60,173 nucleotides of DNA from an uncultured bacterium (GTDB lineage Bacteria > Desulfobacterota > GWC2-55-46). Below are positions 25,885 to 34,118 of this stretch, piece after piece. The stretch spans positions 1-60,173 of the forward strand of contig CAJPGC010000002.1 in NCBI GenBank assembly GCA_905339405.1. The letters run 5' to 3'. Within the stretch, counting starts at the first letter, position 1. Each line of letters opens with the position of its first letter. The notes beneath the pieces are model-generated. The model was not told where the DNA came from. It ran no database searches and saw nothing but the letters and a program-made list of their open reading frames with translations. Made by a program: the position numbers and the translations under genes.

Positions 25885-27348
25885 TTGGGCCATAAAGAGT
25901 ACGAACTCACCTATAAAGACAAAGCCTCCGTTGGCGAGGTACTTTCGACGGCGGCCAAGCCTCTCGCCGCGCTCAAATCATCGAGGGAAGAATCCACCTG
26001 GCGCAACATCCTCATCACGGCCGAGAACCTTCACGGCCTCGCCTCCCTCATTGAGATGAAAAAACAGGGAAAGCTCCTGTGCGCCGACGGCTCGCCGGGG
26101 GCGCGCCTAATATACATCGACCCGCCTTTTTCGACCAGGCTCGAATTCAAGGGAAAGAAGAGCCAGAAGGCGTATAAAGACAAAACAGTCGGGGCTGAAT
26201 TCGTAGAATCCCTCAGAAGAAGGCTCATCCTCCTCAAGGAGCTCCTCACGGACGACGGCTCAATATTCGTCCATCTCGACTGGAAAAAGGCACATTACAT
26301 CAAGGTCGTCATGGACGAAGTGTTCGGAGAGGAGAACTTCCTGAACGACATCGTCTGGAGCTACGGCGGCAGGGGAGCGAAGCACATCGCGGGACAGTTC
26401 TCCAGAAACCACGACATAATCCTCTGGTACAAACGAGGCGGCCGCCACATCTTCAACCAGCTGACAGTCGGCAGAAGGGTCGCCAAGAAAGGGAGCGGCT
26501 TCAAGCAGGACGAGTCGGGCCGCTGGTTCAAGACCTCCCCCCGGGGAGATTATACCGACGAGTCGATGGAAGCCCTCGAAAAAGAGGGCCGGGTCTACAC
26601 TACCCGCAACGGCACGATGCGTGTGAAGTACTTCCTCCGTGAGGACGGGGAACACCTTGTAGAAGACAAGCTCGTTGGCGACGTCTGGGACGACATCCCA
26701 GATGCCATGCACCTGTCGGAGACCGAAAAGACGGGCTACCCAACGCAGAAGCCCGAAGCGCTCCTGGAGCGTGTGATAAGGGCGGCCTCGAACCCGGGGG
26801 ACATCGTCCTCGACTGTTTTGCCGGGGCCGGAACGGCCCTCGTCGCGGCCGAAAAACTCGGACGCCGCTGGGCCGGCATCGACTCCGGCACGCTCGCGGG
26901 CCACACCATCGAAAAAAGGCTTCTTACGATAGCCTCGACGAAAAGCCTCGACGACCCGAAAAAAAAGTATGGGAAGGCTTGCCGCCCATTCGACGTGCTC
27001 GGCACGCTGGAACACAGCGGGGAAAATTGCTGCGATGCGCACGGGCATACTCCCAGCGTCAAATGCAGGTACGACATAGACGACGCGTCAGGGGAATGCG
27101 TCGTGAAAATAGAGCGCTTTTCGAGCCCCGGGTCGGGTTTGAAGGGCATGGAGGCCCTCTCTTCAGTAGCCATAGACTTCTGCTTCGACGGGGAGACGAT
27201 GAAAACAGACCTGTTCGCCACCGCGGCGGAATTGGAAGCCAAAGGCTATGAGCTCCGCTTCCCACTGGAATCCATAAAGGGCGAGGTGCTCATTGTCTTC
27301 ACGGACATATTCGGCCACGAGAAGTGGTTTGTGGGCGAGCTGGCCTGA
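25885..27348 (+). CDS. Site-specific DNA methyltransferase (beta class, DPPF motif)
   Basis: 487 residues from a TTG at 25885 with AAGGAG seven bases before. The frame is open to 25309, but that part overlaps the ferredoxin gene. Motif IV, IYIDPPFSTR, comes first (about residue 75). The S-adenosylmethionine motif I, VLDCFAGAGTALVAAEKLGRRW, comes late (~310, shown as key residues), preceded by GYPTQKPEALLERVI. This order defines beta-class N6-adenine or N4-cytosine methyltransferases, similar to type III Mod proteins. The last ~150 residues are a region I cannot assign; no restriction gene is adjacent, so it may be an orphan regulatory methyltransferase. Convergence with nothing on the right and the next gene 83 bases away suggest its own transcript. 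Confidence 0.85.
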   Translation: MGHKEYELTYKDKASVGEVLSTAAKPLAALKSSREESTWRNILITAENLHGLASLIEMKKQGKLLCADGSPGARLIYIDPPFSTRLEFKGKKSQKAYKDKTVGAEFVESLRRRLILLKELLTDDGSIFVHLDWKKAHYIKVVMDEVFGEENFLNDIVWSYGGRGAKHIAGQFSRNHDIILWYKRGGRHIFNQLTVGRRVAKKGSGFKQDESGRWFKTSPRGDYTDESMEALEKEGRVYTTRNGTMRVKYFLREDGEHLVEDKLVGDVWDDIPDAMHLSETEKTGYPTQKPEALLERVIRAASNPGDIVLDCFAGAGTALVAAEKLGRRWAGIDSGTLAGHTIEKRLLTIASTKSLDDPKKKYGKACRPFDVLGTLEHSGENCCDAHGHTPSVKCRYDIDDASGECVVKIERFSSPGSGLKGMEALSSVAIDFCFDGETMKTDLFATAAELEAKGYELRFPLESIKGEVLIVFTDIFGHEKWFVGELA

Positions 27349-27431
27349 GGGGGCGGATTAACGTTTTTTTAAAGTTAGTTTTTATGCAATTTTAATCTTC
27401 CTGGGAGATAATCCGGCGTGGGGATGGTGAG

Positions 27432-28169
27432 TTGCCTAAATTTTCAGGCAATTCAGCCGAAAAGCAACTGATGGAGGTTGCGGACTTCCCCGCGCATCGA
27501 AAAATGCGCTACTATCCCGTATTCCTTGACATAAAGAACAGGCCCTGCCTCGTCGTAGGCGGCGGGGCGGTCGCCGAAAGAAAGGTTGCCGGTCTCATCT
27601 CCGCAGGCGCCAAGGTGACCTTGGTGAGCCCCAGGGCCACGAAGGCCCTTTTGAGGCTCGCCAGAGGAGGCCGCCTCAAGCATATAAAGGGGCGCTTCAC
27701 GCCAGGCATGCTCAAGGGCTTCTTCCTCGTTTTCGCCGCAACCGACTCCACGGAAGTCAACGAGGCGGTATGGACGGAGGCACAGGAAAGAGGCATACCG
27801 GTTAACGTGGCCGACGACCCGGCCCGCTGCAGCTTCATAATGCCCGCTGTCGTAGACAGGGGGGCCCTGACGGTGGCCGTATCGACCTCGGGCAAGAGCC
27901 CACTTCTAGCGCGCTTTTTGCGCGAGGGGCTCGAAGCCGTCATCGGGACAGAGTACGAAACGCTTGTCGAGATACTGGGCGCGGTAAGGAAGAAGCTGTT
28001 GAAAACCAGCCTCAGTCGTGATAAAAAAGAAAGTATTATTAAGGATTTGTTGAATTCCGCCCTGCCCGGCCTGATACGCGCCGGAGATGTCCGGGGGATC
28101 AACGAAGCCTTGCTGGCCGCCCTGGGCAAAGGGTACTCCCTTTCCAGGCTGGGAATAAAAATAAAATAG
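27432..28169 (+). CDS. Precorrin-2 dehydrogenase / sirohydrochlorin ferrochelatase-type protein (CysG N-terminal, Met8-like)
   Basis: 245 residues with TTG at 27432; ATG codons at 27471 and 27504 are alternatives, and the family normally begins at YYPVFLDI, so the true start may be 27504. It oxidises precorrin-2 to sirohydrochlorin with NAD (CLVVGGGAVAERKVAGL is the Rossmann loop). It may insert iron to make siroheme, depending on residues in the C-terminal half (NVADDPARCSFIMPAVV and VSTSGKSPLLARFLRE are the family's active-site stretches). It opens the heme cluster and is 46 bases upstream of the CcsA/HemX-like gene. Siroheme is the precursor for the Ahb route represented by ahbD at 35266. 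Confidence 0.9.
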   Translation: MPKFSGNSAEKQLMEVADFPAHRKMRYYPVFLDIKNRPCLVVGGGAVAERKVAGLISAGAKVTLVSPRATKALLRLARGGRLKHIKGRFTPGMLKGFFLVFAATDSTEVNEAVWTEAQERGIPVNVADDPARCSFIMPAVVDRGALTVAVSTSGKSPLLARFLREGLEAVIGTEYETLVEILGAVRKKLLKTSLSRDKKESIIKDLLNSALPGLIRAGDVRGINEALLAALGKGYSLSRLGIKIK

Positions 28170-28215
28170 CGCGAGAGGTCTTATAGATGCCTCTTACGGG
28201 GTATTTTACGCAAAA

Positions 28216-29034
28216 GTGAGCGAGATCTTTTTCCACATAACAGCGGCGGTATATCTTTTGGCCACCATCGTCTATTCGACATATTTGTTCATCCGCAAGG
28301 ACAAACTGCTGACGGGGGCGCAGGCGGTCATCATAACCGGCTTCGCGTTCCATACGGCAACCATAGCCTTGCGCTGGATAGCCGCCGGGCGCACCCCAGC
28401 CACGAGCTTCCATGAGTCCCTCACCTTCTTCTCATGGATAACCGTCGCGCTCTTCCTAATGCTCCTCGTCAAATACAAGCAGCGCGTCCTCGGCGCGTTC
28501 GTCGCGCCCTTCGCGCTCCTTCTTGTAATAACCGCCTCGCTACTGCCCGGAGAGATAGTTCCTCTGGCACCGGTCCTTGAGAGCTACTGGCTGCCGGTGC
28601 ACGTCATACTCGCGTTCCTGGGCAACGCCTTTTTCGCCCTGGCCTTTTTTCTGGGCATCATGTACGTCATACAGGACAAGTACCTGAAATCGAGGAAATT
28701 GAAGGGTCTGTACTTCGTCCTGCCCTCATTAGAGACGCTCGACGAGCTCAACTACAAGTGCCTGCAGTACGGCTTCCCGCTCCTGACGGCCGCGATAATA
28801 ACCGGGGCCATCTGGTCTGAGTACGCTGTCGGAAGCTACTGGGAATGGAAGCACAGGCAGGTCTGGTCGCTTATCACGTGGTTCCTGTACGCCGCGCTCC
28901 TGCACGGCAGGCTCACGGCCGGATGGAGAGGCCGGAAAGCGGCAATACTGTCGGGGGTTGCCTTCATCACCCTCATAGGCTCGTTCATCATAATAAACGT
29001 CATATCTGGCGGGGCCCACGGGCTTTCTAATTAG
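28216..29034 (+). CDS. CcsA/HemX-type membrane protein
   Basis: 272 residues from GTG at 28216 with eight hydrophobic segments, the CcsA/ResC/HemX layout. In cytochrome c synthesis, CcsA moves and presents heme using a Trp-rich WWD loop; HemX relatives next to hemA modulate glutamyl-tRNA reductase. The loop reads SEYAVGSYWEWKHRQVWSL, whereas canonical CcsA has WDPKE at that place, so the Asp/Pro/Glu of the heme-handling motif are missing. Conserved His residues (FHTATIALRW, HVILAFLGNAFFALAF) remain. It sits directly before hemA (53-base gap), which favours the HemX role over cytochrome c assembly. Either is possible. Confidence 0.8.
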   Translation: MSEIFFHITAAVYLLATIVYSTYLFIRKDKLLTGAQAVIITGFAFHTATIALRWIAAGRTPATSFHESLTFFSWITVALFLMLLVKYKQRVLGAFVAPFALLLVITASLLPGEIVPLAPVLESYWLPVHVILAFLGNAFFALAFFLGIMYVIQDKYLKSRKLKGLYFVLPSLETLDELNYKCLQYGFPLLTAAIITGAIWSEYAVGSYWEWKHRQVWSLITWFLYAALLHGRLTAGWRGRKAAILSGVAFITLIGSFIIINVISGGAHGLSN

Positions 29035-29087
29035 GATTTAATCGCTCCGGCTTTAGAAATAAGCAATTCACAGGCGGAAGAGTCGAG

Positions 29088-30395
29088 ATGAACCTCGTAA
29101 TCGTCGGATTGAACCATAAGACCTCGCCCATCGAGATAAGGGAGAAGCTCTCTTTCCCCGCCCACTCGATAGGCGACCCCCTCAAGAAGCTCACGAACCA
29201 TTACGGCCTCAACGAAGGGGTCATCCTCTCCACCTGCAACAGGGTCGAGGTCCTCGCAATAACGAGCGAGCTCGAAAAAGGCACCTGGCAGATAAAACGC
29301 TTCCTTTCCGACTACCATTCGATTCCGCTCGAGAAACTCGACGAGCACCTCTACGTCCACCAGGGAGAGGAGGCCGTAAAGCACCTTTTCAGGGTCGCCG
29401 CGGGCCTCGACTCGATGGTACTTGGCGAGCCCCAGATACTCGGGCAGGTGAAGGACTCGTACGGGTACGCGGTTGAGCACGCGACCGCCGGGATAATCGT
29501 CAACAAGCTCTACCACAAGGCCTTCCAGGTCTCCAAGCGCGTGAGGACCGAGACGAAAATCGGCGAATCTGCGGTCTCCATCAGCTTCGCCGCCGTGGAG
29601 CTCGCCCGCAAGATATTCGGCGAGCTTGCCGGGAAGACCTGCATGCTGGTGGGCGCTGGCGAGATGGCCGAGCTTGCCGCCAGGCACCTCCAGTCAAACG
29701 GGGTGCGCGAGATAATGGTCGCCAACAGGACCTACGAGAAAGCCGTCGAGCTCGTCAAATGCTTCTGCGGCACGGCCATCATGTTCAGGGAGTTCCCGCA
29801 CTACCTTAAGAACGTCGACATCGTCATAGCCTCGACGGCATCCCCCAACTTCATAATAAAGCCGGACCAGATACACGAGGTCATGAAGGAACGCAGGCAC
29901 AAGCCGATGTTCTTCATCGACATATCCGTCCCCAGGAACATAGACCCGCTGGTCAATAACATAGACAACTGCTACGTCTACGACGTGGACGACCTCCAGG
30001 GCGTCGTAGTGGCAAACCTCCAGGAACGCCACAAGGAGGCCGAGGACGCCGAGAGGATCATCCTCGAGGAGATAGAGAAGTTCTACCGCTGGATAAAGTC
30101 GCTCGACGTCGTGCCGACCATCATCGCGCTCCGCCAGGAATGCGACAGCATAAGGAAGGCCGAGCTCGCCAGGGCCCTGCCCTCGCTCCAGAACCTCACT
30201 CCCAAGGAGCAGAAGGTCCTGGAGGCCATGACAGCGGCCATAGTCAACAAGATACTCCACCACCCGGTGACGCACCTCAAAAAAGAAGCGAACAAGATAG
30301 AGGGCGACCTCTACATAGACACCATAAGGAAGCTCTTCGACCTTTCCATAGACGAGGAGGCAATAAGAAAGGCCGCCCAGAGCAGCGACGACTGA
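29088..30395 (+). CDS. hemA: Glutamyl-tRNA reductase
   Basis: 435 residues, full length. It reduces glutamyl-tRNA to glutamate-1-semialdehyde with NADPH, the first committed step of the C5 route to tetrapyrroles. N-terminal catalytic domain: IVGLNHKTSPIEIREKLSF, then ILSTCNRVEVLA with the nucleophilic cysteine (Cys47-48 region) and GLDSMVLGEPQILGQVK. NADPH domain: MLVGAGEMAELAARHL. C-terminal dimerisation helices are rich in Glu/Lys with HPVTHLKKE. Start ATG at 29088 has GGCGGAAGAG upstream. It sits in the operon between the HemX-like gene and hemC (44-base gap). GtrA partner HemL is not in the window. Confidence 0.97.
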   Translation: MNLVIVGLNHKTSPIEIREKLSFPAHSIGDPLKKLTNHYGLNEGVILSTCNRVEVLAITSELEKGTWQIKRFLSDYHSIPLEKLDEHLYVHQGEEAVKHLFRVAAGLDSMVLGEPQILGQVKDSYGYAVEHATAGIIVNKLYHKAFQVSKRVRTETKIGESAVSISFAAVELARKIFGELAGKTCMLVGAGEMAELAARHLQSNGVREIMVANRTYEKAVELVKCFCGTAIMFREFPHYLKNVDIVIASTASPNFIIKPDQIHEVMKERRHKPMFFIDISVPRNIDPLVNNIDNCYVYDVDDLQGVVVANLQERHKEAEDAERIILEEIEKFYRWIKSLDVVPTIIALRQECDSIRKAELARALPSLQNLTPKEQKVLEAMTAAIVNKILHHPVTHLKKEANKIEGDLYIDTIRKLFDLSIDEEAIRKAAQSSDD

Positions 30396-30439
30396 GCGGC
30401 AAGCGCCGTGACAGGCAATAAACTTTAAGGGGAAGTCTT

Positions 30440-31387
30440 TTGAAAAAGAAGATAGTAGTAGGCACCAGGGGCAGCATGCTCGCCCTCTGGCAGGCCAACT
30501 GGGTCAAGGGAGAGCTCGAAAAACGCTACCCCGGCCTTGAGGTGAGCCTCGAGAAGATAAAGACCACCGGGGACAAGATACTCGACGTGCCGCTCGCCAA
30601 GGTAGGCGGCAAGGGCCTTTTCGTAAAAGAGATAGAAGAGGCGCTTTTAGAGGGCAGGGCCCACCTGGCCGTCCACTCGATGAAGGACGTCCCGACCTAC
30701 TTCCCGGACGGCCTGAGCCTCCGGTGCATAACCGAAAGGGAAGACCCGAGGGACGCGGTATTCAGCAGGGGGCACGTAAAGCTCCTCGACCTGCCGAAGG
30801 GCGCGAGGATCGGGACGTCGAGCCTTCGGAGGCAAGCCCAGCTCCTTTCAGTGAGGCCCGACTTCCAGATACTGCAGCTCAGGGGCAACCTCGACACGCG
30901 CATGAAAAAGCTGGAGAACGGCGACTTTGACGCAATAATCCTTGCCGGAGCCGGCGTCAAGAGGCTCGGCTGGGCTGAGAAGATAACCGAGCTCCTTCCG
31001 GTCGAGTTGAGCCTCCCGGCCATAGGCCAGGGCGCTTTAGGCATAGAAACCAAGACTGACGACGCTTACATAAACGGCCTCGTTGACTTCTTCAACCACC
31101 CCGAGACCTCGTACTGCGTAAGGGGCGAGAGGGCCCTCCTCACGCGCCTCGAAGGCGGCTGCCAGGTGCCGATAGCGGCCCACGGCTCTCTTTCCGGGGA
31201 CACCATAAGAATAGACGGGCTGGTCGCGAGCACCGACGGCAAGACCATCCTCAAGGACACGATATCCGGGCACAAGGACGACTGTGAGAAGCTCGGGGTC
31301 GAGCTGGCCGAAAGGCTCCTCAAGATGGGCGCCTACGACATACTCAAATCCCTGTACGAAGTGACGCCGCCGCCCGGTTCAGCCTGA
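30440..31387 (+). CDS. hemC: Hydroxymethylbilane synthase (porphobilinogen deaminase)
   Basis: 315 residues from TTG at 30440, preceded by GGGGAAG. It condenses four porphobilinogens into hydroxymethylbilane on a dipyrromethane cofactor. Key stretches: VGTRGSMLALWQANWVK, KTTGDKILDVPLAKVGGKG (substrate-binding), HSMKDVPTYFPDGL with the conserved Lys/Asp, GTSSLRRQAQLL, LRGNLDTRMKKL, and the cofactor-attaching cysteine in LEGGCQVPIAA. The length is normal for the family. An intrinsic terminator follows immediately (31397-31433), ending the upstream heme operon (27432-31387). Confidence 0.97.
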   Translation: MKKKIVVGTRGSMLALWQANWVKGELEKRYPGLEVSLEKIKTTGDKILDVPLAKVGGKGLFVKEIEEALLEGRAHLAVHSMKDVPTYFPDGLSLRCITEREDPRDAVFSRGHVKLLDLPKGARIGTSSLRRQAQLLSVRPDFQILQLRGNLDTRMKKLENGDFDAIILAGAGVKRLGWAEKITELLPVELSLPAIGQGALGIETKTDDAYINGLVDFFNHPETSYCVRGERALLTRLEGGCQVPIAAHGSLSGDTIRIDGLVASTDGKTILKDTISGHKDDCEKLGVELAERLLKMGAYDILKSLYEVTPPPGSA

Positions 31388-31396
31388 AAGTAACCC

Positions 31397-31433
31397 AAAA
31401 GGCCCATTGCCAAAAGCATGGGCCTTTTTTTAT
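31397..31433 (+). terminator. Intrinsic terminator after hemC
   Basis: Stem AAAAGGCCCAT / ATGGGCCTTTT followed by a T-rich run (TTTTTTTATTTTA). It closes the operon ending in hemC, ten bases after the stop. Confidence 0.9.
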
Positions 31434-31446
31434 TTTATGTTATAAT
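31434..31446 (+). promoter_or_regulatory. Extended -10 promoter candidate for the lipoprotein gene
   Basis: TATAAT at 31441-31446 preceded by TG one base before (TGTTATAAT), an extended -10 element. No good -35 is seen because the terminator T run occupies that place. It lies 34 bases before the ATG at 31481. Confidence 0.45.
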
Positions 31447-31480
31447 CAGAGTACACCAAGACAGTCGCAGGATAGCCGTA

Positions 31481-32230
31481 ATGCGTAAACTCCCAATCCC
31501 CGTGTTTTCCCTGTGCCTTTTCCTTCTGTCCGGCTGCCTCCCGGCATGGGGCGATCTTATCCGCCAGGAGCAGTTCGCCTCTCCTTCCGGCAAATACACC
31601 GTAGTATTCACTGAACTCGAAAACAGGAAATACGGCAAGGATGAGATGCTCGAAGACCTCGGCAACGTGAGCCACGTCCTGTACAGGGTCGACTTCATCG
31701 CAAACGGGGACACCGAGCCGGTCGCGAACAGCAGCTACGCCGACGTCTACGGCTGGGAGGCCGATGGACGGCCCGAGAAGGCCTCTGCCATATTCAGGAA
31801 GCTCATCTGGAGCCCGAAGGAAGACTACGTCATATTCCCCGAAGAGGGTTGGGCAGCCCAGGGGCCTTCGCAGTCCAGGGCGCTTGCCCTGAACCCTGAG
31901 CTCGCCTGGGAAAAAGGCGCCGTCTCGGTAGGCGCCATCGAATGGATAGACGACCTGTCGTTCATAAGCGACTACCACTTCGACTGCGACTACGGGATAT
32001 TGAGGTTCGACGGCACAACCGGCAAGACCATCTCGATGAAAGAATCAGAAAGCCCCATCGGCTACGAGCTCGTCTCTGTGAAGCAGGGAAAAGCCGTCAT
32101 AAGGATGCTGCTGGACAATTGCAGGATGCAGGACATCCCGCCCAGGTGCTTTACCCGCGACCTTCAGACCGGCTTTGAAGAGCCGGTCGCCTGCCCGACC
32201 CGAAAGACCAGGGTCAAGGCGCAGTACTGA
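31481..32230 (+). CDS. Uncharacterised lipoprotein in the heme cluster
   Basis: 249 residues from ATG at 31481, chosen because AGGA lies eight bases upstream and a signal peptide follows at once (KLPIPVFSLCLFLLSGC). LLSGC is a lipobox, with lipidated Cys19 or so. The mature part is acidic and beta-rich with FASPSGKYTVVFTELENRKYG and LIWSPKEDYVIFPEEGW, reminiscent of WD/TolB-type propeller edges, but I do not recognise a family. It lies between hemC and cobA-hemD, each separated by its own terminator or promoter, so it is probably an independent gene. Function unknown. Confidence 0.65.
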   Translation: MRKLPIPVFSLCLFLLSGCLPAWGDLIRQEQFASPSGKYTVVFTELENRKYGKDEMLEDLGNVSHVLYRVDFIANGDTEPVANSSYADVYGWEADGRPEKASAIFRKLIWSPKEDYVIFPEEGWAAQGPSQSRALALNPELAWEKGAVSVGAIEWIDDLSFISDYHFDCDYGILRFDGTTGKTISMKESESPIGYELVSVKQGKAVIRMLLDNCRMQDIPPRCFTRDLQTGFEEPVACPTRKTRVKAQY

Positions 32231-32272
32231 CGGAAATACCTCATTTTTCACGCAATATCCCCCTTAATCCAT

Positions 32273-32302
32273 TTGATAACTCCCTTGCCCCTCTGGTATA
32301 AT
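32273..32302 (+). promoter_or_regulatory. Sigma-70-type promoter for cobA-hemD
   Basis: TTGATA (32273-32278), 18 bases, TATAAT (32297-32302). Transcription would begin near 32309, cross the palindromic element at 32341-32463 and reach cobA-hemD at 32550, leaving a long structured leader. Confidence 0.7.
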
Positions 32303-32340
32303 GGCACGGTTTAAGATTACTGATAATACCGGTTAGGTTC

Positions 32341-32463
32341 AGGCCGCTCAAAAAGGTCCAGATGCCAGGAGTTCGAGGCGCGGGAAATGAGGCGTACTTT
32401 GTAGTACGCCGCAGTGAACTCGCGCCGAAGACGACAACGCAGATGGGCCTTTTTCAGCAGCCT
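32341..32463. repeat. Large intergenic palindrome (123 bp), REP/MITE-like
   Basis: The ends AGGCCGCTCAAAAAGG.CCAGATGC and GCAGATGGGCCTTTTTCAGCAGCCT are inverted copies with few mismatches. At the centre is GGCGTACTTTGTAGTACGCC, another palindrome, and flanking arms with CGAGGCGCGGG / CTCGCGCC also pair. It is a nested cruciform typical of dispersed palindromic repeats in deltaproteobacterial genomes. It lies in the 5' leader of cobA-hemD, where it would be transcribed. Confidence 0.75.
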
Positions 32464-32549
32464 ATTAAAAAAAAATTAATCGAAAAGGAAAATTCCCTTA
32501 ATCCTGCGGTGATATAACAAATACGAGCGCAGGTGAGGACCTTTCATTT

Positions 32550-34079
32550 ATGGCTGGAAAAGTATATCTCGTGGGCGCTGGCCCCGGAGACCCGGGGCTC
32601 CTTACGCTCAAGGGGCTCGAAGCGATAAAAGAAGCTGACTGCATTATCTACGACTTCCTGGCCAACTCGCGCCTTCTCGGGTACGCGAGAGATGGCGTAG
32701 AGACAATCTACGTCGGGAAAAAGGGCTCTCAAAAGACCCTGCCACAGGAAGATATAAACAAGATCATCATCAAGAAGGCCCGTTCAGGCAAGTCCGTAGT
32801 GCGGCTCAAGGGCGGCGACCCCTTTATTTTCGGCAGGGGCGGCGAAGAGGCCGAAGAGCTCGCGCACGCTGGCATAGAGTTCGAAATAGTCCCCGGCGTC
32901 ACTTCCGCGATAGCGGCCCCCGCGTACGCGGGCATCCCCCTTACGCACAGGGAGCTAGCTTCGGCCGTCACCTTCATCACGGGGCAGGAAAACCCCTTGA
33001 AAGAGCGGTCGAACATCGCGTGGGACAGGCTTTCGACCGGCAGGGGCACCCTAGTATTCCTCATGGGCTGGAAGAGCCTGCCGCTCATTACCGGCAAGCT
33101 CCTGGAGAACGGCTGGGACCCGGCCACCCCGGTCGCCCTCGTCCGCTGGGGCACTCTCACCAAGCAGACCTGCCTCACCGGCAGGCTCAACGACATAGTA
33201 GAGCTGGCGAACAAAAAGGGGTTGAAGCCGCCGGTCATAACGGTAGTCGGCGATGTAGTGGGCCTCCGTGAAAAGCTGAGCTGGTTCGAGACAAAGCCGC
33301 TTTTCGGCAAGAGGGTGCTTGTCACCCGCGCCCTCGAGCAGGCGGGGGACTTCACGCGTGTGCTCGAAAAATACGGGGCAGAGCCCATAGCCTTCCCCAC
33401 GATAAGGACTACGGCGCCCCCTTCATGGAAGGAGCTGGACAGGGCGATAAAAAGGCTTTCCGGCTACGACTGGGCCATATTCACGTCCGTCAACGGCGTC
33501 AAGTACTTCTTCGAGCGGCTCTACAAGCTCGGCTACGACATACGGGAGCTCAAAGGCGTCAAGATATGCGCCATAGGCCCGATGACAGCTAAGGCGGTAT
33601 CCGACCTGGGCATCAAGGTAGACCTCATGCCAAAGGAGTTCAAGGCAGAGGGCGTGCTGGAAGCACTGGGCAAAAGAGCGATACGGGGCAAGAAGTTCCT
33701 CCTGGCAAGGGCCATGGTGGCAAGGGATATAATCCCGCAGGAGATAAAACGCCTCGGCGGAAAAATAGACGTCGCCGCCGCGTACAGGACCGTGAAGCCC
33801 TCGAAAGAGGCAGGCGCGCTGAGGGAGCTCTTCCTCGAAGGGGGCGTCGACGTCGTGACCTTCACCTCGTCCTCGACCGTCACCAACTTCGCTGCGATGT
33901 TCAAAAAGAAAGAATTGCCGGAACTCCTGCGGCGTTGCACCATAGCGGCAATCGGCCCGATTACCGCCGAGACCGCTAAAGGCTTTGGCTTAAAAGTCGA
34001 TATTATGCCGAAGGACTACACGATACCGGCGTTGACTCAGGCAATGGCGGAGTACTTCAAAGGTGCCCCTAAAAATTAG
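32550..34079 (+). CDS. cobA-hemD: Fused uroporphyrinogen-III C-methyltransferase / uroporphyrinogen-III synthase (CobA-HemD)
   Basis: 509 residues. Residues ~1-245 are SUMT (CobA): VGAGPGDPGLLTLKGLEA, VVRLKGGDPFIFGRGGEEA, PGVTSAIAAPAYAGIPLTHR and LVRWGT, with the SAM-binding GDP loop. It makes precorrin-2. Residues ~258-509 are HemD: VLVTRALEQAGDFTRVLEKYG, DWAIFTSVNGVKYFF, and VDVVTFTSSSTVTNF, which cyclises hydroxymethylbilane to uroporphyrinogen III. The fusion is common in anaerobes and gives consecutive steps in one chain. It is preceded by a long structured leader and followed by a small palindromic element and hemB (39 bases). Confidence 0.96.
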   Translation: MAGKVYLVGAGPGDPGLLTLKGLEAIKEADCIIYDFLANSRLLGYARDGVETIYVGKKGSQKTLPQEDINKIIIKKARSGKSVVRLKGGDPFIFGRGGEEAEELAHAGIEFEIVPGVTSAIAAPAYAGIPLTHRELASAVTFITGQENPLKERSNIAWDRLSTGRGTLVFLMGWKSLPLITGKLLENGWDPATPVALVRWGTLTKQTCLTGRLNDIVELANKKGLKPPVITVVGDVVGLREKLSWFETKPLFGKRVLVTRALEQAGDFTRVLEKYGAEPIAFPTIRTTAPPSWKELDRAIKRLSGYDWAIFTSVNGVKYFFERLYKLGYDIRELKGVKICAIGPMTAKAVSDLGIKVDLMPKEFKAEGVLEALGKRAIRGKKFLLARAMVARDIIPQEIKRLGGKIDVAAAYRTVKPSKEAGALRELFLEGGVDVVTFTSSSTVTNFAAMFKKKELPELLRRCTIAAIGPITAETAKGFGLKVDIMPKDYTIPALTQAMAEYFKGAPKN

Positions 34080-34080
34080 T

Positions 34081-34110
34081 ATTTTTTCTGAGATCGAAAA
34101 AAAATCAGAG
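34081..34110 (+). repeat. Short palindromic element E1 before hemB
   Basis: ATTTTTTCTGAGATCGAAAA...AATCAGAG: this is the outer pair of the element found in full at 35111-35218 and 54511-54618, with the middle deleted. Its right end supplies AGAGGT, six bases before the hemB ATG, so it appears to contribute the ribosome site. Confidence 0.6.
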
Positions 34111-34118
34111 GTAGATAG

